Below are positions 9,931-19,651 of a stretch of 46,791 nt of DNA, piece after piece. Source of the DNA: Prevotellaceae bacterium (GTDB lineage: Bacteria > Bacteroidota > Bacteroidia > Bacteroidales > UBA932). The stretch is from assembly GCA_031277925.1 (NCBI GenBank), contig JAITLJ010000144.1:1-46791 (forward strand), given 5' to 3'. Every line of letters begins with the position of its first letter. Positions within the stretch are counted from its first letter, which is position 1. Position numbers and translations under genes: made by a program. The notes below the pieces were generated by a model. That model was given only the letters and a program-made list of their open reading frames with translations. It was not told the DNA's origin and did no database searches.

Positions 9931-10953
9931 ATGGAAAACAGTTTTAATCCACATAAAGAAAAAGATTTTAAGGATAAGGATTTTGAAAATCAGATACGTC
10001 CGCAAGAATTTTCGTCGTTTTTCGGACAGGAAAAAGTTATTGAAAATCTTAAAATATTTGTAAAGGCAGCCTTACTTCGCAGCGAATCGCTTGATCATGT
10101 ATTGCTTCACGGACCTCCCGGTCTTGGAAAAACTACGCTTGCTCATATAATAAGTCGCGAAATGAACGTAGGTTTGAAAATCACATCAGGTCCCGTGCTT
10201 GATAAACCAGGCGATTTAGCCGGATTATTAACAAACCTTGAAGAAGGAGACGTTTTGTTTATTGATGAAATTCATCGTTTAAGTCCTGTTGTAGAAGAAT
10301 ATCTTTATTCGGCAATGGAAGATTATACAATAGATATTATGCTCGACAAGGGACCAAGCGCGCGGTCGGTACAAATATCAATCAATCCTTTTACTCTCAT
10401 AGGTGCAACAACTCGCAGCGGATTGCTTACAAGTCCTTTACGCGCACGCTTCGGAATAAACTGTCATTTGGAATATTATGATTATATTACGCTTTTGAGT
10501 ATAATAAAGCGTTCGGCAATCATTTTGAACGTTACAATAGATGATGATGCAGCCGAAGAAATTGCTTTTCGCAGTCGCGGAACGCCTCGTATTTGCAATG
10601 CCTTGTTGCGGCGCGTACGCGATTTTGCACAGGTAAAAGGAGATGGAAATATTGATATTAAAATTACAAAATACGCTCTTGATGCTTTGAATATCGACAA
10701 ACGCGGCTTAGACAGTATGGATAATAAAATTCTTACTACAATAATAAGCAAATTCAGAGGCGGTCCGGTAGGATTAACAACAATAGCGACCGCCGTAGGC
10801 GAAGATGCCGGAACAATAGAAGAAGTTTACGAACCGTTTTTAATAAAAGAAGGATTTTTACAGCGTACGCCCCGCGGACGCGAAGTTACCGAACTTGCGT
10901 ACAGACATTTGAAAATAGACAGAATGGACGCAAATATAAGAAGTTTATTTTGA
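9931..10953 (+). CDS. ruvB: Holliday junction branch migration DNA helicase RuvB
   Basis: [20 protein letters not shown] Walker [10 protein letters not shown] Walker B. Confidence 0.98.
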   Translation: MENSFNPHKEKDFKDKDFENQIRPQEFSSFFGQEKVIENLKIFVKAALLRSESLDHVLLHGPPGLGKTTLAHIISREMNVGLKITSGPVLDKPGDLAGLLTNLEEGDVLFIDEIHRLSPVVEEYLYSAMEDYTIDIMLDKGPSARSVQISINPFTLIGATTRSGLLTSPLRARFGINCHLEYYDYITLLSIIKRSAIILNVTIDDDAAEEIAFRSRGTPRICNALLRRVRDFAQVKGDGNIDIKITKYALDALNIDKRGLDSMDNKILTTIISKFRGGPVGLTTIATAVGEDAGTIEEVYEPFLIKEGFLQRTPRGREVTELAYRHLKIDRMDANIRSLF

Positions 10954-11034
10954 AAAATTATGAAAAAATGCATAACATTTGCAATACTGTAAAACATATT
11001 TTATCCTTTTGTGCTTAATTTTAAAAAAATCATT

Positions 11035-11042
11035 TACATTTG
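11035..11042 (+). promoter_or_regulatory. Bacteroidetes -7 box (TAcaTTTG) upstream of the DUF1343/NamZ-like gene
   Basis: TTTACATTTG 30 nt before the ATG at 11072. Confidence 0.6.
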
Positions 11043-11071
11043 TAAATACAAACTGGTAAAACAATAAAATA

Positions 11072-12262
11072 ATGAAACAGAAAAAACTGACTTTTATACT
11101 TGTTTTTGCAGGTATTGTGACTATTGCCTGCAGTCAAAACTGCGAAAACAGAAATGTAATAACAGGAGCCGAGCAAACCGAAAAATATCTGCCTTTACTG
11201 AAAGGTAAAAAAGCAGGAATAATGGGAAACCAGACATCTGTTGTCGGCAAAAAACATTTGGTAGATGTATTGCTCGAAAACGGCGTAGATTTAAAATTTG
11301 TGTTTGCACTCGAACATGGATTTCGAGGTACTGTTGAACGCGGCGAAGAAATATCAAACGAAGTAGATGCCAAAACAGGCTTACCTGTGTTTAAACTTTA
11401 CAGAGGCAACGACAAAGCCGATTCTATTGTAAATTCGGTTGATATTTTGATTTTTGACATACAGGATGTTGGCGCTCGCTTTTATACTTACGTTGTGGGC
11501 ATGCATCGATTAATGCAACTGTGCGCCGACAACAACAAACCGCTTATCCTACTCGACCGTCCAAATCCCAACGGCGAACAGGTGGACGGTCCAGTGAGAA
11601 ACGATGACAGATTCAAAAGCGATGTCAGTTTTCATAAAGTTGCTATGATACATGGATTGACCATAGGCGAACTGGCGCAAATGATTAACGGCGAAGGCTG
11701 GCTTAACAATGGAGCGCAGTGCGATATTACCATTATTCCATTGCAAAATTACACTCACAGCACGCCGTACGAATTGCCTGTCATACCATCTCCCAGCCTG
11801 CCGAATCACTTGTCGGTGCGCTTGTTTCCGTTGCTGTGTCTGTTTGAAGCAACCGACTTCAGCATAGGGCGAGGAACTGATTTTCCTTTTCAGGTAATAG
11901 CGTATCCAAATCCTCTGTTCGGCGATTTTACATTTACGCCCGGCACGCGTACAGGCATGGTCAGTCATGTTGAACAAAAAGGTAATTTATGCTATGGCAT
12001 CGACCTGCGCGAATTAAATCCAAACGATATAAAATTTTCGTTGAAATATATTCTTGATTTCTATAAAAAATCGCAGCAAATAGAAGGTTTCAATTTCTTT
12101 ACACGTCCCGATTTCTTTAACAAACTTGCAGGTAATGCCGAATTGCAGGAACAAATAAAAAACGGACTTGGCGAAGAAGAAATACGCGCCTCGTGGAAAG
12201 AAGAACTGACTGAATATAAAGCAATGCGCAAAAAGTATCTTCTATACGAAGATTTTGAATAA
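11072..12262 (+). CDS. DUF1343 / NamZ-like exo-beta-N-acetylmuramidase, predicted lipoprotein
   Basis: Lipobox-like VTIACS; GIMGNQTSVVGKKHLVDVLLENGVDLKFVFALEHGFRGTVERGE, DIQDVGARFYTYVVGM, PSPSLPNHLSVRLFPLLCLFEATDFSIGRGTDFPFQ. Confidence 0.88.
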   Translation: MKQKKLTFILVFAGIVTIACSQNCENRNVITGAEQTEKYLPLLKGKKAGIMGNQTSVVGKKHLVDVLLENGVDLKFVFALEHGFRGTVERGEEISNEVDAKTGLPVFKLYRGNDKADSIVNSVDILIFDIQDVGARFYTYVVGMHRLMQLCADNNKPLILLDRPNPNGEQVDGPVRNDDRFKSDVSFHKVAMIHGLTIGELAQMINGEGWLNNGAQCDITIIPLQNYTHSTPYELPVIPSPSLPNHLSVRLFPLLCLFEATDFSIGRGTDFPFQVIAYPNPLFGDFTFTPGTRTGMVSHVEQKGNLCYGIDLRELNPNDIKFSLKYILDFYKKSQQIEGFNFFTRPDFFNKLAGNAELQEQIKNGLGEEEIRASWKEELTEYKAMRKKYLLYEDFE

Positions 12263-12323
12263 CAAATATTGAATATTTACACTAAAAAATAATCATAATT
12301 GAAATAAATTACCAAATTTTCTT

Positions 12324-12332
12324 TAACTTTGC
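12324..12332 (+). promoter_or_regulatory. -7 box TAacTTTGC upstream of MFS gene
   Basis: Bacteroidetes-type TAnnTTTG motif 29 nt before ATG. Confidence 0.65.
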
Positions 12333-12360
12333 ATAACGCAAATTAATAAAACAAATTGTT

Positions 12361-13587
12361 ATGAATTTAAAATTAAGACTTACAATTACGCAGTTCCTCG
12401 AATTTTTTATTTGGGGCTCATGGTTAATATCATTTGGCAAATACATGACAAGTTTAGACATGAAGGATGATATAGGAACCTTATTTGCCACTGCCGGTAT
12501 TGCATCATTTATAATGCCTGCTATTGTCGGAATTATTGCCGACCGCTGGATTAATGCCGAAAGATTGCTGGGCATATTGCATTTGTTAGGAGCAGGCTGT
12601 CTTTTTCTTGCATCATCGGTAAAAGATTTTGACTCTCTTTATACGTATATGTTTTTGAATGCTTTGGTATTCATGCCTACTATAGGATTGAGTTATTCTG
12701 TTTGTTACAGTGTAATGGCAAAAAATAAAATGGATACCATCAAAGATTTTCCACCGATTCGTGTTTGGGGAACAGTAGGATTTATTATTGCCATGTGGAT
12801 TGTAAATCTTGCAGGATGGGAAACAAGTTCAAATCAATTATTGATGGCAAGTTGTGCCGCGCTTTTTCTTGGTTTGTATTCATTTACACTGCCGCCGTCG
12901 CCTCCCACAAAAGCAACAAAAGGCAGTTCGCTTATTTCTACATTAGGCTTGGATGCTCTGGTTCTTCTGAAAGAAAAAAAGATGGCTGTTTTCTTCCTGT
13001 TTGCAGTTTTGCTGGGTATTTGTCTGCAAATTACAAATTCGTACGGAAGCACGTTTTTAGACAGTTTTTCCGGCGCTTTTCCCGGCTCATTCGCCGTAAA
13101 ATACAATAACATATTTTTATCTATCTCGCAAATATCAGAAGCCCTGTTTATTCTGGCTATACCGTTTTTTATGCGTAAATTCGGAATCAAAACAGTTATG
13201 TTGTTGAGTTTTGCAGCGTGGATTTTACGTTTCGGGCTTTTTGGAGCAGGGGATCCGGGAAGCGGAATGATTTGGCTTACCTTGTCAATGATTATATACG
13301 GTATGGCTTTTGATTTCTTTAATATTTCAGGTTCTTTATTCATAGAACAGGAAACGCCATCGAAATTTCGCGCCAGCGCACAGGGAATATTAATGATGGT
13401 AACCAACGGTTTGGGCGCTATTATAGGTAATTACGGAGCGCAGGCAGTTATCAATAATTATACGGTAGATAAGATAACAGATTGGAAACCCTGCTGGTTT
13501 ATATTTGCCGCCTATGCATTAGTAATAGGAATTTTGTTTGCCATATTCTTCAAAAACAAACAGAAAACGGAAAATCAAACAATATAA
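12361..13587 (+). CDS. MFS transporter, NupG/nucleoside:H+ symporter-like
   Basis: 12-TM hydrophobic pattern; LRLTITQFLEFFIWGSWLISFGKYM typical of the NupG-like family in Bacteroidetes. Confidence 0.82.
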   Translation: MNLKLRLTITQFLEFFIWGSWLISFGKYMTSLDMKDDIGTLFATAGIASFIMPAIVGIIADRWINAERLLGILHLLGAGCLFLASSVKDFDSLYTYMFLNALVFMPTIGLSYSVCYSVMAKNKMDTIKDFPPIRVWGTVGFIIAMWIVNLAGWETSSNQLLMASCAALFLGLYSFTLPPSPPTKATKGSSLISTLGLDALVLLKEKKMAVFFLFAVLLGICLQITNSYGSTFLDSFSGAFPGSFAVKYNNIFLSISQISEALFILAIPFFMRKFGIKTVMLLSFAAWILRFGLFGAGDPGSGMIWLTLSMIIYGMAFDFFNISGSLFIEQETPSKFRASAQGILMMVTNGLGAIIGNYGAQAVINNYTVDKITDWKPCWFIFAAYALVIGILFAIFFKNKQKTENQTI

Positions 13588-13619
13588 GAGAATCGTTTTA
13601 CTGCATAATATAAGCAAGT

Positions 13620-13651
13620 ACCGCAGATTTGAATTTATACGAGTCTGCGGT
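13620..13651 (+). terminator. Terminator downstream of MFS gene
   Basis: ACCGCAGA...TCTGCGGT stem followed by TATTATTTTTTG. Confidence 0.75.
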
Positions 13652-13676
13652 TATTATTTTTTGAAATTTGCAAATA

Positions 13677-13852
13677 ATACCAAAACGGTATCAAAATAGA
13701 CTAAAATATAATGGTATTTTGCTGATATTCAATTTACATAAATTACAGTTTGATGGAGTTTGATACCAAAACGGTATCAAAACAGACTAAAAAATAATGA
13801 TATTTTGCTGATATTCAATTTATATAAATTATTGTTTGATGACGGGTTGGTA
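13677..13852 (+). repeat. Two tandem ~86-bp copies of dispersed repeat family B
   Basis: ATACCAAAACGGTATCAAAAyAGACTAAAAwATAATGrTATTTTGCTGATATTCAATTTAyATAAATTA..GTTTGATG at 13677 and 13763. Confidence 0.85.
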
Positions 13853-14151
13853 TGAGTATAAAATAATACTCTCAAAGACGAATGCAATAAATCAAATTGA
13901 TTGGGCGTTTTACAAAGGTTTCATTTTGATGATTTGTGCGACAGCAAATATAAATTTTACTAAAAAAATAAAAATAAAATTCTGAAAAATTCGATATTGA
14001 AATATCTTTTGCCGGCGGTTGTAAGCGCCTGAATGTTTACAATTAATTGTTTGCGTATTGTTTGCCTGTTTTTTTATATTTTAAAATAAAATGATAAACT
14101 CAAATTTTTCTGAAACAGTCTTTTTTCTTACCTTTGCAAAAAAACAAAACA

Positions 14152-14361
14152 GTGATAGAATTTAAATTACAGGATGGCGACTACATTGAATTGGTACAAT
14201 TGCTTAAACGCATAAAAATTGTAATGTCGGGCGGCGAAGCCAAAATGCTTATTAACGACGGTAAGGTAAAACGCAACGGCGCGATAGAAACTCGAAAACG
14301 GGCAAAAATTCGCGTAGGTGAAATTGTTGAAATATTTGACAAAACAATTATAATCATTTAG
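14152..14361 (+). CDS. S4-domain RNA-binding protein (YbcJ-like)
   Basis: VIEFKLQDGDYIELVQLLKRIKIVMSGGEAKMLINDGKVKRNGAIETRKRAKIRVGE. GTG at 14152 preferred over the TTG at 14134, which overlaps a TACCTTTGC promoter box. Confidence 0.8.
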   Translation: MIEFKLQDGDYIELVQLLKRIKIVMSGGEAKMLINDGKVKRNGAIETRKRAKIRVGEIVEIFDKTIIII

Positions 14362-14403
14362 CAATTTTACGTTAAAGTGCAAACCTGTTTATCGAACAAC
14401 AGT

Positions 14404-16503
14404 ATGATTTTGGAAACCGAAATAAAATTTCTTGCAGGAATTGGTCATAGACGTGCGGAAATATTGAAAAAAGAATTGAATATAAGCACTTTCAAAGACA
14501 TGCTTTATACATTTCCATTTCGTTATACCGATCGCACAAAATTTTATAAAGTGAACGAAATTACCGAAGGTTTGCCATATATTCAATTTAAAGGCAAAAT
14601 TGTTCGTATCGAAAACATCGAAACTCCACACAATAACCGATTGATTGCATATGCTGCCGATAATTCGGGTGAAATACAACTCGTTTTTTTCAAAGGAATA
14701 AAATGGATAAAAAGTAAATTAAACAGTAATACCGAATATGTTTTTTTCGGCAAACCTAATGTTTTCAAAGGGCAAATAAATATAATTCATCCCGAAATAG
14801 AAACCGTAAACGACGAAAACAATCAGATAAATTCAAATATTCAGGCAGTTTACAGCTGCACGGAAACGCTGAAAAATAATTTTCTCGGAACAAAAGCATT
14901 CAACCGTTTTCAAAGCGTTTTACTCACGCTTGTTTACAGTAAGATTACCGAAACTTTGCCCGAATATATTATTTCTCGATATAAACTGATAGCGCTGCAA
15001 GATGCTTTGCTTAATATTCATTTTCCTCAAAGTCCCGAAATGCTTAAAAAAGCACAGTTTCGCCTGAAATTTGAAGAACTTTTTTACATACAGCTTTCAT
15101 TGTTGAGACAGCGATTGAACAGGATGCAAAAAAACAGAGGATTTATATTTTCAAAAATAGGCGATAATTTCAATCATTTCTACAAAAACAATCTTCCATT
15201 TGAACTTACCAACGCTCAAAAACGCGTGATAAAAGAAATACGGCGCGATTTTGCAACAGGCAAACAAATGAACAGACTGCTGCAAGGCGATGTTGGCAGC
15301 GGAAAAACTTTGGTTGCGCTGATTTGCATGCTTATCGCCATCGACAACGGATTTCAAACCTGTATAATGGCGCCTACCGAAATTCTTGCAAATCAACATT
15401 ATCAAACAATTAATGATTTTTTGAAAGGAATAGATATTAGTGTAAAATTACTTACAGGTTCAACAAAAAAATCAGAACGTAAAATAATTGATGCCGATTT
15501 GACCTCAGGCAAAATAAATATTCTTATCGGCACGCATGCATTGATTGAAGACACAGTACAATTTCATAATCTCGGCTTTGTTGTTATCGACGAACAGCAT
15601 CGTTTTGGAGTTGAACAGCGGGCGAAACTTCGCAATAAGAACGCTGTGTCGCCTCATGTTTTGGTAATGACAGCAACGCCAATACCGCGTACTTTGGCAA
15701 TGACTCTTTACGGCGATTTGGACATATCGACAATTGACGAACTGCCACCCGGACGCAAAAACGTAAAAACAGTTCATCTTTTTGAAACTAAACGTTTGCA
15801 ACTTTTCGGATTTATGCGCAGGCAAATTACGGCAGGACGCCAAATTTACGTTGTTTATCCGCTGATAAAAGAATCGGAAACAATGGATTATAAAAACCTC
15901 GAAGACGGATATTTTGCAATAACGCAAGCTTTTCCTGCACCTGAATACGTTACCTGCGTTGTACATGGAAAAATGAAATCTAATGAAAAAGATTTTGCCA
16001 TGAATTATTTTGCATCGGGCAAGGCGCAGATTCTTGTTGCAACCTCTGTGATTGAAGTAGGCGTAAACATACCGAATGCAAGCGTTATGGTGATTGAAAG
16101 CGCCGAAAGATTTGGACTTTCTCAACTTCATCAACTGCGCGGGCGAGTCGGGCGCGGCGCCGAACAGTCGTATTGCTTTTTGATGAGCGGCGTGAAACTG
16201 TCGAACGAAGCGCGCAAACGAATGCAACTTATGGTGAAAACAAACAATGGATTTGAAATTGCCGAAGAAGATTTAAAACTGCGTGGACCCGGCGATATTG
16301 AAGGAACGCAGCAAAGCGGATTGCCGTTTAATTTAAAAATAGCAAATCTTGCACAGGACGGAAAACTTTTGGAATATGTGCGAAATATCGCTTTCGACAT
16401 TTTAAATGAAGATAATTCGCTTGATTTGAAAAAAAATTCGTTACTTCGCAATTTTTTAGAGAAAAATTTCAAAAAACAGATTGATTACAGCGCAATAAGT
16501 TAA
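14404..16503 (+). CDS. recG: ATP-dependent DNA helicase RecG
   Basis: NRLLQGDVGSGKTLVALI, DEQHRFGVEQRAKL, MTATPIPRTLAMTLYGDLD, QLHQLRGRVGRG. Start may be 14377 or ATG 14404. Confidence 0.97.
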   Translation: MILETEIKFLAGIGHRRAEILKKELNISTFKDMLYTFPFRYTDRTKFYKVNEITEGLPYIQFKGKIVRIENIETPHNNRLIAYAADNSGEIQLVFFKGIKWIKSKLNSNTEYVFFGKPNVFKGQINIIHPEIETVNDENNQINSNIQAVYSCTETLKNNFLGTKAFNRFQSVLLTLVYSKITETLPEYIISRYKLIALQDALLNIHFPQSPEMLKKAQFRLKFEELFYIQLSLLRQRLNRMQKNRGFIFSKIGDNFNHFYKNNLPFELTNAQKRVIKEIRRDFATGKQMNRLLQGDVGSGKTLVALICMLIAIDNGFQTCIMAPTEILANQHYQTINDFLKGIDISVKLLTGSTKKSERKIIDADLTSGKINILIGTHALIEDTVQFHNLGFVVIDEQHRFGVEQRAKLRNKNAVSPHVLVMTATPIPRTLAMTLYGDLDISTIDELPPGRKNVKTVHLFETKRLQLFGFMRRQITAGRQIYVVYPLIKESETMDYKNLEDGYFAITQAFPAPEYVTCVVHGKMKSNEKDFAMNYFASGKAQILVATSVIEVGVNIPNASVMVIESAERFGLSQLHQLRGRVGRGAEQSYCFLMSGVKLSNEARKRMQLMVKTNNGFEIAEEDLKLRGPGDIEGTQQSGLPFNLKIANLAQDGKLLEYVRNIAFDILNEDNSLDLKKNSLLRNFLEKNFKKQIDYSAIS

Positions 16504-16513
16504 ATATATAATT

Positions 16514-17353
16514 ATGAATATAAAAAAGATTTTATTATTTATAAATTTTTCTGCAATTGCTGTTATATTAACGGCGCAAGTTAAAGCGTTCAGCGATTGC
16601 GAAAACATGAAAAACTCTGCCAATTTTGCATTTCAAAACGGCGAATCAATAACGCTTGAAGCAAATTATAAATGGGGACTTGTAAATACAGGAGTAGGCG
16701 AAGCCATGTTGAAACTGTCGAAAGAAGATTATAACAATCAAATACATTTTGTTTCGACAGTAAATATAAAAACTTACGCTTTTTTTGATGCCTTTTTCAA
16801 AGTTCGCGATCATTTTCAAAGTAAATTTAATGCGGAAAATATGAAACCTTCGTATTTTTATCAGGATACCCACGAAGGAAAATATACAAAAAAAAGCACA
16901 ATGAACTTTGACTGGAAAAACAATAATTTATCAGGAAAAAAACAACGCAAAAAAAGCCCAGAAAGAGAATATTCAATCGAATTGAAAGGCTGTACGTTTG
17001 ATTTTATTTCGTTCATATATTTTTTGCGTAATATGGATTTCAATTCAATCAGCACAAATTCCAACCTTCTGGTAACATTTGCCTTGGATGATATTTTAAA
17101 GACGCTGAATGTACGCTATGTCGGCACAAAAACGATAAAAACAAACGCAGGCAAATTCAATGCTCTGGAAATTATTGTGCAGTTGCTGGAAAGCGATACA
17201 TTTGCAAGCGAACCCGAAATGTCGTTATTCATAAGTAATGATAAAAATCACATTCCGCTGTATGCCGAAATGCCTTTGCGAATAGGCAAAGTGTACATAT
17301 CGCTTTCTGATTTCAAAAATCTGAAATATCCTGTTACAAGCAAAATAAAATAA
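16514..17353 (+). CDS. DUF3108 domain-containing periplasmic protein
   Basis: N-terminal signal, FQNGESITLEANYKWGLVNTGVGEAMLKL ... typical DUF3108 layout. Confidence 0.75.
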   Translation: MNIKKILLFINFSAIAVILTAQVKAFSDCENMKNSANFAFQNGESITLEANYKWGLVNTGVGEAMLKLSKEDYNNQIHFVSTVNIKTYAFFDAFFKVRDHFQSKFNAENMKPSYFYQDTHEGKYTKKSTMNFDWKNNNLSGKKQRKKSPEREYSIELKGCTFDFISFIYFLRNMDFNSISTNSNLLVTFALDDILKTLNVRYVGTKTIKTNAGKFNALEIIVQLLESDTFASEPEMSLFISNDKNHIPLYAEMPLRIGKVYISLSDFKNLKYPVTSKIK

Positions 17354-17377
17354 ATGGAAGATTAAAAAAATTAATAT

Positions 17378-18622
17378 TTGAATATAGAATATTTTATAGC
17401 AAAAAGGCTTGCATCAAGCAAGGAAAGCGGCAACCGGCTGTCGAGATTAATGTCGATTGTAGCCGTTGTGAGCATTGCGCTTGGCTTTGCGGTAATGATT
17501 CTTACTATTGCAATAGTTACAGGTTTCAAAAAAAATATTTTCGATAAACTTGTCGGCGGAAATGCGCATATTCAAATCATAAATTTAGATTCAAACTATT
17601 CGTTTGAAACAAATCCCATAACTGCAACAAAAGACCTTATTGACGAACTGAACAGTTTCGAAGGAGTGCTGCATGTTCAAAAATTTATAACCAAAGGCGG
17701 AATAATCAAAACCGAACAGGACAATCAGGGCGTTATGTTCAAAGGAATTGACTGTGACTTTGATACAGCCTTTTTTGCAAAATGCATGGTCGAAGGACAA
17801 ATGTTTACTGTTTCCGATACGGCAACCACAAATGATATTTTGATTTCTAAAAAACTTGCGCAACTGTTGCGACTGAAACTTGGCGACAAACTCGATGCTT
17901 ACTTTGTGCAAAACCCGCCGCGCATACGAAGATTTACAATTTGCGGAATTTATTCAACACAACTCGAAGAAATTGACAAATCGCTTGTATTGTGCGATAT
18001 AAAACATTTGCAAAAAATTTACGGCTGGACAAAAAACCAAATTTCAGGCTTGGAAATTAATGTTGACGAGATTAAAAATATTGAAGAAATGAATTATGCA
18101 ATAAGCAATCTGGTTACATTCAACACAAACGAAGATGGTTCGCGGCTTGCCGTTACCGATGTTACGCAACTGTATCCGCATTTGTTTGCCTGGCTTGATA
18201 TGCTCGACACGAACGTTATCATAATTCTTTTGCTTACCATAGCCGTTGCCGGATTCAATATGGTTTCGGGCTTGCTTATCATGCTTATGGAACGCACTTC
18301 GATGATTGGCATTTTAGAATCGCTGGGAATGCAAAGCATAAACATTAGCAAACTGTTTTTGTACCGCACGGCGTTTATTGTGGTAAAAGGCTTGATCATT
18401 GGCAATATTATCGGAATTGCATGCTGTTTGTTGCAACATCATTTCGGAATAATAAAATTAGACGCCGCAAGTTATTTTGTATCAACAGTTCCAATAAATT
18501 TAAATCTCATTCATTTGGTTTTGTTAAACGTATCATCTGCTTTGGTTATTGCTCTGGCGTTGATAGTGCCATCGCTGATAATAACAAGAATAAGTCCGGA
18601 AAAAACAATCAGGTTTGAATAA
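17378..18622 (+). CDS. ABC transporter permease, LolC/LolE/FtsX-like (TTG start)
   Basis: MNIEYFIAKRLASSKESGNRLSRLMSIVAVVSIALGFAVMILTIAIVTGFKKNI; C-terminal FtsX-like TM block. Confidence 0.87.
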   Translation: MNIEYFIAKRLASSKESGNRLSRLMSIVAVVSIALGFAVMILTIAIVTGFKKNIFDKLVGGNAHIQIINLDSNYSFETNPITATKDLIDELNSFEGVLHVQKFITKGGIIKTEQDNQGVMFKGIDCDFDTAFFAKCMVEGQMFTVSDTATTNDILISKKLAQLLRLKLGDKLDAYFVQNPPRIRRFTICGIYSTQLEEIDKSLVLCDIKHLQKIYGWTKNQISGLEINVDEIKNIEEMNYAISNLVTFNTNEDGSRLAVTDVTQLYPHLFAWLDMLDTNVIIILLLTIAVAGFNMVSGLLIMLMERTSMIGILESLGMQSINISKLFLYRTAFIVVKGLIIGNIIGIACCLLQHHFGIIKLDAASYFVSTVPINLNLIHLVLLNVSSALVIALALIVPSLIITRISPEKTIRFE

Positions 18623-18727
18623 GCAGTTAAGTCTTTCGATGAATAGATACGTAATTTTGTTAAAAATATTTGTAAAATTAAAATTTTTTATTGAACTTTA
18701 CCAAAATTTTTGTTCATTTTTTGTAAA

Positions 18728-19651
18728 ATGCCAAGACAAAAGTATAAATTAAATACCGAAAGTTTGAATTTTGAAGTAATCAAAATTCCTTTAAGACGCA
18801 AAACACAACGTTTTTTTGTAATGTTTTTGCTGTCGCTGATTTTGTTTTTTATTTATGCTTATATTTATTCTCAATTTTTTGAAAGTCCGAAAATGATGCT
18901 TCTGAAAAGCGAAAATATAAATGTGAAATTAAAATATGACCTGCTGCTGAAAGATGTAGAAAATGCCGATAAATCAATAACCGACATTAATAATCGCGAC
19001 CAAAACGTATATCGCACGCTTTTCGGGCTTGATAAAATACCATATACAGCAGGAAAGCGAAATATAAATTTTCAGAAAGGCGATTTTTTGCAAAGTGTAA
19101 ACAAAACCTTTGCTGTTTTTGATGATTTTCGCCATAAAATTTACATACAGTCGAAATCATTTGATATAATTTCAAAATATGCTGCAAATATGGAAAAAAT
19201 GGCGCTGTGTATGCCGTCCATTCCTCCTGTTGATTTAAAAAAAGTGAGAAATATCGGAAACTTTGGAAGACGAATGCATCCTGTATATCAACGAATGCAT
19301 CATCACGATGGATTGGATTTTTCAACCGATACGGGCAATCCTGTTCATGCAACCGGCGATGGAGTTGTGTCAAAAGTACGATATTCTTCATCTTATGGAA
19401 ATGTAATTGACATCGACCACGGATTCGGATATTTAACCCGTTATGCTCATTTATCAAAAATATTGGTTAAAGAAGGAATGCAGGTAAAACGTGGCGAAAA
19501 TATAGGATTATCGGGTAGTACAGGAACATCTACCGGACCGCATTTACATTACGAAGTAAGATATTATGGAGTAGCAATGCATCCTAAAAAATATTATGTT
19601 GACGAATCGGCAGAAATCAGTTATGATAAACTTATAAACGGAACAAAGTAA
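18728..19651 (+). CDS. M23/LytM-family metallopeptidase, membrane anchored (copy 1)
   Basis: HHHDGLDFSTDTGNPVHATGDGVV ... GPHLHYEVRYYG; intact HxxxD and HxH. Confidence 0.92.
   Translation: MPRQKYKLNTESLNFEVIKIPLRRKTQRFFVMFLLSLILFFIYAYIYSQFFESPKMMLLKSENINVKLKYDLLLKDVENADKSITDINNRDQNVYRTLFGLDKIPYTAGKRNINFQKGDFLQSVNKTFAVFDDFRHKIYIQSKSFDIISKYAANMEKMALCMPSIPPVDLKKVRNIGNFGRRMHPVYQRMHHHDGLDFSTDTGNPVHATGDGVVSKVRYSSSYGNVIDIDHGFGYLTRYAHLSKILVKEGMQVKRGENIGLSGSTGTSTGPHLHYEVRYYGVAMHPKKYYVDESAEISYDKLINGTK

Noticed and set aside
13677-13852. CRISPR array
   Set aside because: Only two long (~86 bp) units head to tail with no spacer-repeat periodicity and no cas genes.
15505-16227. 240-aa minus-strand ORF antisense to recG
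   Set aside because: Shadow ORF; RecG motifs on the + strand are unambiguous and the antisense product is Cys/His/Arg-rich noise.
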